Assembly: GCA_002685535.1 (NCBI GenBank)
Contig: NYXK01000162.1
Location: 1-32,808, forward strand
Direction of reading: 5' to 3'
Origin: Deltaproteobacteria bacterium
Lineage (GTDB): Bacteria > SAR324 > NAC60-12
Length of the DNA stretch: 32,808 bases
Each line of letters opens with the position of its first letter. Within the stretch, counting starts at the first letter, position 1. The notes below the pieces were generated by a model, which saw only the letters and a program-made list of their open reading frames with translations, had not been told where the DNA came from and searched no databases. The position numbers were made by a program, and so were the translations under genes. This document shows, one piece after another, positions 7,935-16,829 of the stretch.

Positions 7935-10229
7935 CTATCGAGCCGGAGTATCCTTGGCCATATGATTCTGCTTCTTTCCTTCTGATTTTGGCCTTTTTTG
8001 CAGATGCTGCCACCGGACCCCACTAAAGCCAATGATAGCATTGAAGGCCTTGTCTCGCCCCCTCATATTCTCCAGCAGCAGCACTTCTCCGTCATCCTTA
8101 TCGCTGATTCTAGCCATCCCAGGACCCTCGGCTTTTCTTCGAAAACATAATTCCAATTTGTCCATCCCAGTCGTGATTTTTGCTAGCGGAGAAAGAATCG
8201 AGGAGGGTGACTGCCGCTTGGACATCTCGAGGAGCTCACTATAGGCTCTAGAGAAGGACTTGGAATGCGAAAAGTGGTTTATGCCTGGATCAAACCGGAC
8301 GCCCGTCGTGGATATTATGAAGTAGCCTGGGACGTGCTGGAATGTGCAGCCGAAACTGAGGACATCTAGATCCTCGTCATCGAGAGATGTAGCTGAAGTG
8401 ACGAAAGATTCATCATCAGAAACATCCCGACCATTGGACTTGAGTGGGAAGGCCGGTTGTGGAGTGGTCGTCTCAATGACGGCACTTTCATGCTTTTGAT
8501 TTGTAATCATGGATTCTCTAGCCACTGCTACTCGCTCTCGAAGGAATTGGAAAGAGAGCTCCGAATGTGTTGGCACATCCCATAATATCCACTTGAGAGG
8601 TGACACCAGGAGCCGATAGCGAGGGTACAGCGACGATATGGGCCAGCAAATGAAGAAAACCAATCCAATCAAGAACCACAGTACTTTCATAGCATACCTG
8701 GAATCCATAAGTGCAGTCAGTAGAAAAAGTACCGCGAAGAAGCATAGGGTTGCGATCGTTGCTGCTGGAGACCGAAAGTGGTAGAAATTGTATGCTGCTT
8801 CAAGAAATGATGCTAGATCACCAATCTGGAGTTGGATGTATGGCCCAAGCTCATCCAATAGTGGCTCTAACCAGTTGTCGGATCCATGCTTGTCCATCAG
8901 TTCGCCCACTTTGAAGGCTGTTGCTCCACGATCAAAGCTGCGGGTCATTTCCGCTCGAAGATCGGCTACAGATCGAGGATAGAAGTGGTTCATGATGGTT
9001 GAGTAAAGAATGTAACCATACTAGTTCATGTCAGCAAAGTCGGGTAGAGATATGAGTTGAGTCTTACCACGAAGGTCATGATATGAGAAAAATGCCACAA
9101 GCCAAAATATAACGCCATCCATCTGCCTGTTCGAGCTGGGTCTTGCCACCTGTAAATGCACCGAGTATCCGATATGAATTCCTGTAGTGGCGCGCTGACG
9201 ATAACGAAACGTTCTACATGCCTGCGAAGGGTATCAAAATCGAAAGGGAGTTCTTCAAAATCATCTATATATTGCGCCGAAAAGGGTTGTGAAATATGCA
9301 GTAATTTCTGCTGCATGTTAGCCTACATTCATGCAATATAATTGCTCGAAGACCTTACATGCGCAATCCATTTTCCCCACTGAAATTTTGGGTAACCACA
9401 ACCATCCTTCCGAAGGAAGAACTCATCGTCTGGAAAAGGAGGCGGGATAGCATCCACAACACGCGCTCTGTGAACATGTCTCGTCGTGACCCACGCAACT
9501 CTTATGCTCTGTCTCTTCCGCTCCATCTCCTCAATATGGCCTGTACAGCCATCGATCTTATCATTCCTCACATCTCCATCCTCGGCATTTCCATCATCAC
9601 CACCAATAGCTTCCTCCAGATCCTCATGCGCCTGCAGGAAATCCAAGTCCGCTTTTCGAGAGAGGTATGGACGGCTCTTTGCGAGACTCCCAGCTGTCTT
9701 CCTTGTAGCCCGAGACTGGATTGCAGCTTTGGGGTGGATGACCGCTTCAACTGTACTCTGGAGTCCCTGCAGTAAAGCTGCTGCTTTGGGAGAAGATCCA
9801 GATTGGCGTATGCGAGCTTGATTAAGGAATTTGTCCGGGTTGAAGGCCGGGCTCTCATGAAGTTCGTCCTGCGCCGCCTCGTAGGAGGAGCCATCGGACG
9901 ACGAAGGAGTTTCGATGTGTAAGATCTTCTTGGTCTTTGCTTTTGCCCTTTCTCGTAGCTTTCGCGATTTCGTCTCTCCGGTTGAGGCACTTGGGATTCG
10001 GCTTGCAAGCGCTGCATCCTCATGTTCCATCTTTGCCGGGCCACAAGTTTTTGACACAACTCCTTCGGGAAGGCATTGATGTATGTTCTTGGGATAAGAA
10101 GAACAACGACCCTTCAAACTTGAAATTCGTTAGTTCTTCCTTTACCTGTGACCGGCCTGGCAAATGTTTGTGATCTGTACGATCTAGCTCCTCTGTCCAA
10201 GGGACGGCCTGCAAAAAGTAAGACACCAT
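7935..10229 (-). CDS. Multi-exon membrane protein with C-terminal GRAM-like domain (about 713 aa)
   Basis: Four exons on the minus strand: 10229-10146, 10087-9359, 9310-9068 and 9020-7935. Introns 9358-9311 (GTAAGG, CTAAC, CAG) and 9067-9021 (GTAAGA, CTGAC, TAG) keep phase 0 and are well supported. The first intron (10145-10088) is less certain because its CTAAC lies too near the donor. The start is ATG 10229 (MVSYFLQAVPWTEELDRTDH, then LPGR). Exon 2 is charged with an acidic stretch. Hydrophobic segments occur around residues 334-361, 436-456 and 463-482. Residues ~572-692 look GRAM-like: GYFIISTTGVRF, YSELLEM, LLLENMRGRDKAFNAIIGFS and a final W. It recalls uncharacterised fungal membrane proteins of DUF3292 type, a tentative match from memory. 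A role in lipid or organelle-membrane binding is inference. It is divergent from QRI7. Confidence 0.75.
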
Positions 10230-10519
10230 TGCGTTGTCAATTGTCAATCTCCAGCTAGTAACTAGAGGCCGATTAGTTCGTGCTGCCAAAGTGGAATGTC
10301 ACTGGTGTCACTTGTAGAGCCAGACTTTATTTGGGATGGTGGAAAGTGCTAATACATGGAAAGTTGGGAGTCGATGATGCAGTGGCGCTGAGCATGCCTT
10401 GAAGTGGCTGTGTGGACCCTCCGCGTGTGGCTGAAGCTCTGATTGGAATCGCGCTTCAACATCCTACGATTTCAAAGCCAAACAAGACTTCATTCACGCC
10501 CAACAAAACTTCCAGCTTG
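10230..10519. promoter_or_regulatory. Divergent promoter region shared by the membrane-protein gene and QRI7
   Basis: The 290 bp between the two start codons, transcribed outward in both directions. I saw no clear TATA box for either side. The QRI7 frame is open upstream from a possible ATG at 10412, which lies inside this region. Confidence 0.4.
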
Positions 10520-11869
10520 ATGAGGCCATCATGTCTCCTCATCAGGCGCTTCCACCACCCGACGAAAGCATGGCTGCAGCGGCGGACATTGCTTACCCTC
10601 GCCATCGAAACCTCATGCGATGATACCTCTGTAGCAGTACTCGAAAAGCACCCTAACAACTCGGCCACTCTCCACTTCGATGAGAAGATCACATCCGACA
10701 ATCGAGCATACGGCGGAGTGCATCCCATCGAAGCACATGTCTCGCACCAAAAGACACTCTCCGGTCTCGTCAATCGAGCTCTGCAGAGTCTGCCCCTCCA
10801 GGAATCAACCGGATCTCCCGAGAAAGCAATATTCGTGAAGGGCGAACATGGCACCCACATTCGAAAGCAACCCGACTTCGTAACGGCCACTCGTGGTCCT
10901 GGCATGCGAGCAAGTTTGATAACTGGAGTTGATACTGCGAAGGGCCTGGCTGTGGCATGGCAGGTACCTTTCTTGGGCGTCAACCATATGCAAGGACATG
11001 CTCTCACACCAAGACTGGTGTCCGCACTGAATGCTACCAAGGAAGGACTGGAAAAGAAGGAACCAGAGTTCCCATTCTTGACTTTACTTGTATCTGGCGG
11101 ACACACGATGCTGGTCCACTCCCAGTCCCTGTGCAACCACGAAATCCTCGCAAATACAACGGATCTGGCGATTGGGGATATGATTGATAAATGTGCTCGG
11201 GATATTCTGCCTTCATCTTATCTAGAAGGAGCGGCAGATGTCATGTATGGCCGTCTACTCGAAACATTCGCCTTCCCAGATACCCAACCGCATTTCAACT
11301 ATATTCCTCCAAAGTCCTTCGGCAGCCCTCGACAGGCAGCGGGTCAGATCTACGATTGGAAGCTCTTACCGCCATATTCCACCCCTGGACGTGAAGGAAG
11401 AAAGAAGTATGCAGATGCTTTCACTTACTCTGGCATCGGCACATCAATCAAGAAAATCGTCGAGCGAGCTCCTGCAATGGATGACGCGGAGCGGAGAGTA
11501 TTGGCTAGAGTGACTATGATGGTAGCATTCGAGCATCTCGCGTCTCGGGTCCTGTTCGCCCTCGAGAGGCCTGAAATCAAAGTCGACACTCTCGTTGTAT
11601 CTGGAGGAGTTGCAAGCAATCAATTCCTGAAGACCATCCTGAGGACTATTCTGGATGCAAATGGGCATGAGAATATCAAGCTTATTTTTCCTCCGCCCAA
11701 ATTCTGTACTGATAATGCAGCTATGATTGCCTGGACTGGAATGGAGATGTATGAAGCTGGGTGGAGAACTAGTCTGGAGGCTATGGCGATCAGGAAATGG
11801 GCGATTGATCCCAAGGCTGATGATGGTGGGATCTTGGGTGTTGATGGTTGGGAGCAGGTTGGCCCGTGA
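10520..11869 (+). CDS. QRI7: Mitochondrial tRNA N6-threonylcarbamoyladenosine synthase, Kae1/TsaD/Qri7 type
   Basis: A Kae1/TsaD/Qri7-family protein. The mitochondrial member transfers the threonylcarbamoyl group to A37 of ANN-decoding tRNAs. Visible family marks in order: LAIETSCDDTSVAVLEK (ATP/nucleotide fold start), a TATRGPGMRASL segment, the metal-binding HMQGH pair, TLLVSGGHTML, IGDMIDKCARD, FTYSGIGTSIKK, LVVSGGVASNQFLKTIL, and CTDNAAMIAW with the metal-binding Asp. The start is taken as ATG 10520. This gives 449 residues with an Arg-rich, acid-free N-terminus (MRPSCLLIRRFHHPTKAWLQ) that fits a mitochondrial presequence. ATG 10412 in the same frame would add 36 residues. Single exon. 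Mitochondrial location is inferred from the presequence and the family (the cytosolic Kae1 lacks it). Confidence 0.95.
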   Translation: MRPSCLLIRRFHHPTKAWLQRRTLLTLAIETSCDDTSVAVLEKHPNNSATLHFDEKITSDNRAYGGVHPIEAHVSHQKTLSGLVNRALQSLPLQESTGSPEKAIFVKGEHGTHIRKQPDFVTATRGPGMRASLITGVDTAKGLAVAWQVPFLGVNHMQGHALTPRLVSALNATKEGLEKKEPEFPFLTLLVSGGHTMLVHSQSLCNHEILANTTDLAIGDMIDKCARDILPSSYLEGAADVMYGRLLETFAFPDTQPHFNYIPPKSFGSPRQAAGQIYDWKLLPPYSTPGREGRKKYADAFTYSGIGTSIKKIVERAPAMDDAERRVLARVTMMVAFEHLASRVLFALERPEIKVDTLVVSGGVASNQFLKTILRTILDANGHENIKLIFPPPKFCTDNAAMIAWTGMEMYEAGWRTSLEAMAIRKWAIDPKADDGGILGVDGWEQVGP

Positions 11870-12735
11870 GTTCTGATTAATTGATACCCGTTCAAGTGCC
11901 ACAACAATGCAGCATGGACGCTTTGCGTTGAAGCAGCGTATTTTTCAACCCTATCTCGTCGGTTCATCTGCTTTTAGTGGTCGACCCATTGATGTGCTGC
12001 TTGGCAACTTTTGAGGAAGCTTTCCTTACCAGCTTCACTCGCATACATCTATTCTCATTGGCTTGCTCGTGTAACCAGGGCTGCCAACGATATCATTGCC
12101 GCGTTCGCTCATTTCACTCCAAGGAGTTCCGAGTTCCTGTCCACTCCCGGTCCCTTTCCCTTCCCCTTTCCCACATCCGCACCTCGTCTCACCCAGCTGT
12201 AGTCATCAGCGGAATTCCGCTCCCGTTTCTACCCGTTCCATGCCACAATCAATTCATTCCCGCTATAAGTAAGATACATGACGAACGAGCTTACAATGAC
12301 TTCGGCGTCTGCAATGAAAACTTAATGCCTAGACGGACTAAGCTGTCATCGTTGTTTCTTAACCTTGTTTGTTGATGCCCCGGCTCGGGCGTGCGAGTTG
12401 CCCGAACATGGAAGCGAGTTAACCGACGCTGCGCATTTGGAATAGACTCTCACTTGCGATTTTTTTCAAGCAGGACTTTCATTGCGTGATGAGATTTGTT
12501 TGGATCTTCTTTTGGGAGGTTGGGCCGAAGCTCTAAAAAAGAGCGCGGCGGGAGAATGTCATGGGTGTACTTCGTCCTAACTCTCACCATCTTCTCATCC
12601 AGTCAACCATTCGCCTGTATCATTCAACCTAATCTCGACAGCCACCCACTTGAGACCTCATTGTGTTGCGCTCATCCAAATAATTCAATCGCTGGAATTG
12701 TAGCGCTGCCACGAAAGAAACTGAAGCCACCAAAG
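11870..12735. other. Intergenic and leader region, no supported gene
   Basis: No supported gene. A C/T-rich run near 12146-12172 is conspicuous. The frame of the next gene is open back through ATG 12556 (MSWVYFVLTLTIFSSSQP), so a longer N-terminus with a hydrophobic segment cannot be excluded. Confidence 0.5.
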
Positions 12736-13603
12736 ATGTCCATGTCGATTGGATCATCTCCGCTTCTGGTCAAAATCCCTCGCGAAATCCGAAACTGGAT
12801 TTGGAAATTCTGTGTAGGGCATAAGGATATCCATCTAGGCATCTCGGCAACAACCAAGAGGCTGATATCAACACAAACTCTGTCACACCCTAATGCCATT
12901 GCTCTTCTACTGGTGTGTAAACAAATGCGAGTATCTCCCTACCCTCCTTCCATTGTCTATCGTGCACGCACTTTAAAATGAAATGCAATCTAACATCCCA
13001 AACAGCTACACCGAGTCCCAACCCATCCTATACAAAACATCAACCTTCCACATCCCCTCCCCACCAACATCCACACTCACTCACTTGCTTAACACCCTCC
13101 CTGCATCCACCCTGAACATCATCCGCTCCCTCAACCTCACATATACGCTCCCTACTCTTCCGACAACAGAGTTCTACGCCGTGGCTTTCGCGAGCAGTAG
13201 GTATACACCGCTGTGTGAGACTCTGGATTGGAGCACGATGTGGGATATCTTATCCGCTGCAGACGACGAGGCGACATTCAGTGGCTTGAAAGACGTAAGA
13301 CTCTCGATTAAAGTCTCATCTAGTCAGAGACAAGCTTGGAAGGCAAGAGAGGAACAGATTTTGGGAGGTTTGAGGGAGATGAGGAATAGTGCTGTTGGCA
13401 AGTTTGTTCTTGTTTTGCCGTGGGAGGGAGTGGATTGTGAGAGTGCTAGAGCTGCTGGACAGGGGAAGGTGGAAGTGTATAAGGGCTGGGAGATCGAGAG
13501 GGTTGTGGATGAGGGGAAAAGTGTATTTACGGGGTTTGGGATGTGGAACATGCAGCGGGAAGTGGAGAGAGTGTGGGAATCGAATAATCAGATGAGTTTG
13601 TGA
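12736..13603 (+). CDS. 2EXR/F-box-like fungal protein (262 aa, two exons)
   Basis: Exons 12736-12926 and 13006-13603 give 262 residues. The N-terminus reads LLVKIPREIRNWIWKFCVGH, the typical opening of fungal 2EXR/F-box-like proteins (LP-x-EIR-x-x-IW). Joining the exons gives LLLVCKQIYTESQPILYKTS, matching the family's usual VCKQIY-x-E-x-x-PILY-x-x-x-x-F pattern. This join needs a GC-AG intron (12927-13005). The canonical GT four bases downstream (12931) would put exon 2 out of frame. The remainder is a helical region ending in a charged segment. Such proteins are numerous in leotiomycetes and mostly uncharacterised; an SCF-adaptor role is only suggested by the F-box-like start. ATG 12736 is preferred; ATG 12556 is an in-frame alternative. 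Confidence 0.75.
12927..13005 (+). other. Probable GC-AG intron
   Basis: 79 nt: donor AT|GCGAGT, branch CTAAC at about 12990-12994, acceptor AACAG. The split codon AT+C gives Ile and restores the conserved CKQIY segment. Confidence 0.65.
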
Positions 13604-16568
13604 GCGATACGCTCTTCGAGGATCACCCATTTGTCTGCAGGGAACGGGAAATGTAGCTTGTTGGAGTTTCTGGTCGAGGAGAATTTATGGGCTGCTTGCT
13701 GGCTCTGCTTGTGCCGTTCATCTATTTGTTGACAATATGGTCCTGATTGTCAACTTTGCAGCGAGACTTTAACTTCAAACCTAATATTAGAAGCTCTCGA
13801 TATTTGATGAATATGTGTTTCCTCCCCTTCCCTTCCTCGGCAATCGGGACTTTGCAGGTACCGGGCAGACTCAAACATATATGAATTCTCTTAACCCTTC
13901 ATGAATAGTTGTAATCTATCGGAGAGAATGGGCGGCACAGAGAACCCAAAAATGAAAGATCGTGGCCAAATGTTTACATCATCGCAGTAGTTCTGGTAAG
14001 AAGCGATCCGATGTAGGACGAGGTCGGCCCAAAACAGAAACACCCTAGCGCTTCGGATGAAGCACCCACCAGAACTTCAAAGTCAACGTCAAGCTACTTC
14101 TTTACAACAGCAAGATCACTTTCTCTTCTTCGACAGACAACCCCTTCTTTGTATCTCATTTCTGAGAAAGTCAAGTTGATGCAGTCTCTTCGAATATGTG
14201 AATTCTAGTCCTTCGTTGAGACTCTGTCCTCGAACACGACAAGAGAGGAGACAAAGCCACGAAATGTCCAGCTACCGAGAGCTCACAACTGCGACATCAA
14301 CACGCTCTCACCGCCAGGAAAGTATTCTACTTAAGACGTGTTATCATGTCACTTCACGGTCAGTACACGAGTACTGGCAAACAGAAGCTGGAAACCCCTG
14401 AGTTTTAGTCAGGATCTCACCAAACTTGACGCTACCAGGTCACCAAGGCATTCAGCCCACCCATAATCGACGCTCTCAACAGCCCATCCCAGGGTCAAAA
14501 ATAGCTTGAGACTCTCAGCATCATCTTCTCGCATCTCTGGAGCGATATACAACAACAGTAGCGTTGAACAAATCCATTCACCACGTTTCTTTCAGCAGTC
14601 AAAGAATGGGTGAGGAGTAGGGTAACTGCCGAAATCAATTGTGGCTCCTTCCCCTTTCCACGACGAGCTATATATATATTTCTCCGCTAGCACTCTTTCC
14701 TCCTCTAATATTCGACGAACATCTTCTCATTCATACCAGGTTTGGACCGTCAGACGTTCGAGTGGCACAAGGCATGCAACGCGTTTCAAGCATGTCTTTT
14801 GGACATGTTCACACCGGAGCACCGACTCTTTATCCGGATCTAAAGCCAGTCCTGGATAGGCCGAATCTCGAGTGTTCACCAGATATCTCTTCCACATCTG
14901 AGAAATGCTTTCATCCAACGCAGAGATGCCACTGCATGATTGCAACGTCTGGCACTCGAGCACAGATAAATCCTTCAATCTTCTCTTGGAGCATTCCATG
15001 GATATCGCAGAATCTCCCAAACAAGTCACTGCAACGCTGAAGGTCTTCGGATGAAAATGTCTTGACAAAATTCCGGGATGGCAGACAAGACTTGTCGTGT
15101 GCCTCAATCGGAGCACAGTTGGCACACGTGTCTCCAGACATCTGTCACTGGAAGAAAAAGAACTGGTTCTCTTGGTATAAGAACGAAGAGAGGTAGAAAT
15201 CTACTGGCTTCGCTCTTTTTGATACATTTGATATACTAGTAAGTGTTCTTTGCCAGAATATCTTTGAAGTCTAGCTTGACAGAACAAATTTGCCTTGGTG
15301 TGCTTGGACTGATAGTGCTGAGTCCTCAATCACGACACATATATATGCAAGAAGCATATCTCAGTCAGGCTCATCTACGACGTCCTTGAAAGCGTTTCTG
15401 CCAGACAAATCAAGCAATATTCATTGCCGCGAATGGACGCAGTGTCTCGTCGCGAAGGTTGTGGAAACCTTGAAGTTTTCAGATAGCACAAGCCCACCCG
15501 TTCCTGCTTTGTCCATCATACTATGTTTGGACTGTGGTGAGCTTTCTTGCGGAGTAACTCGGAACACGGGGTTCTGCCAGTGTCTATGGACTCCAGTCCT
15601 TCGGAGCATGCCAGAGTGCCGCTGCACATAGGACTCGTTCGGACGGAGAAATCTTCCGACAATCAGTGATCACAGCCATTAGTGTCTCATGGTTCTCGTG
15701 TCTGCCTTGACTATTAATATTGGTTTGTGGATGGAGACGTCCTTTGTTGGCCTATTGTCTTTGTCATGGTGATTTAGGGAGCAGGCATAGCTGGTAGTTC
15801 TTGGACCTTTCAAGGTTAGCGGAAACAAAGAGCATGAGGAGGGATTGGGGTCTTTGCTATACTCTATGCTATTGAGCATCTAAATGTGCTCAGAAAGAGC
15901 TCGTCTGAGACTGGCGCTCTGGTGCTTGCACATGAGAGCTGATAGTCATGCTGCCTCAATACATTGGATCTAGGCCGTTGGCTGGAGTGGCCTTGGGAAG
16001 CATGAGAAGGAAGAAAGTTTGATGTCTGCTTGAATGGTGCTGCAGTAAGGAACAGGGAACGATATGATGCAACAGTCCAACAATGGCTAATCATGGGACA
16101 TTCCGACCTTAACTCGCTCTTCAGCGGGCGGACGAGTCATTGTTCACTCTTGTATGTCGCATCACTACGATGTTTACAATACCACTGGAGAAGGAGGATC
16201 GACTTCGGGGTGAACAGCTAGCGTGCCGACTTGCGTAGCCAGGTTGGAGACGGGGAGCGCACCAAAAGGCTGTGCTCGCCTCACCTATCTTCCGACGATC
16301 AACAACTCTTCCTTCGTCACCCCAACCTCAATCCACCAACAACACAACTCTCTCTTGCACACTTTCTGCACAGACTACGCAGATCTTACTTACTTTGCCA
16401 TTCTTTCAAACACTCTGCAGTCTTTGCGCTGCCTGCACGACCGACTACTTGTTGCCGCTACTTGGGAACGCTGTGCGCTCTCGGGTTGTGGTCAGACAGG
16501 AGCACCAAAACAGATCTCCCTTGGGGTCCATTGAACACACACAACTCCATACAGACTTGATCTGATCT
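13604..16568. other. Gene-poor 3-kb stretch
   Basis: Only short, mutually overlapping frames on both strands, apart from a possible broken gene at 14727-15141. It contains an ATATATATAT run near 14670. The right end must include the promoter and 5' leader of the 16830-19076 gene. No tRNA, rRNA or transposon ends were recognised. Confidence 0.5.
14727..15141 (-). pseudogene. Possible small Cys-containing gene split by a frameshift
   Basis: From ATG 15139-15141 one frame reads MSGDTCANCAPIEAHDKSCL, then SSEDLQRCSDLFGRFCDIH, and stops near 14911. An overlapping frame shifted by one base continues with SGISALDESISQMWKRYLVN, LALDPDKESVLRCEHVQKTC and VACLVPLERLTVQTWYE to a stop at 14727. Both halves have protein-like composition. 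Together they would make a roughly 135-residue protein with about ten Cys. A 28-nt GT-AG interval would join the frames, but it is shorter than any usual fungal intron. No family is recognised. It could be noncoding. Confidence 0.25.
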
Positions 16569-16570
16569 AT

Positions 16571-16761
16571 GTAAGTGACTGAGACCTCAATCGCTACTCC
16601 TCCCTGCACTTGTCCCCTAATATCTTCGTTCCACGATCATCTGTACCATCTACTCGAGTTCAGCTTCAACTATGCGAAGGCTCCTCGAGGGCCGATATCT
16701 CCACATCACAAACGCTCCCCCGAAAAGCATACGCCATATCTAACTAACATCTTCACTACAG
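16571..16761 (+). other. Intron in the 5' leader of the 16830-19076 gene
   Basis: Donor GTAAGT at 16571, branch TAACTAAC near 16741-16748, acceptor CTACAG ending at 16761; 191 nt. The sequence ATG at 16569 overlaps the donor. Splicing does not make an ATG in the downstream frame, so this is read as an untranslated-leader intron. Confidence 0.6.
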
Positions 16762-16829
16762 GCCTTACTGCATACCTTCCACCACATTCTGCCTTTACTC
16801 AACCTTTGTCATACAATAATACTCGCCCA

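Noticed and set aside
8032..9821. Plus-strand frames across the membrane-protein gene
   Set aside because: Antisense to well-supported exons whose splice phases agree.
15290..15631. 113-codon plus-strand frame and its antisense partner at 15421-15627
   Set aside because: The plus frame starts with TTG and neither strand shows domain-like sequence; both frames are equally open.
16575..16829. N-terminal extension of the large gene from 16575
   Set aside because: The extension begins with GTG, not ATG, and covers a consensus intron (GTAAGT, CTAAC, ACAG).
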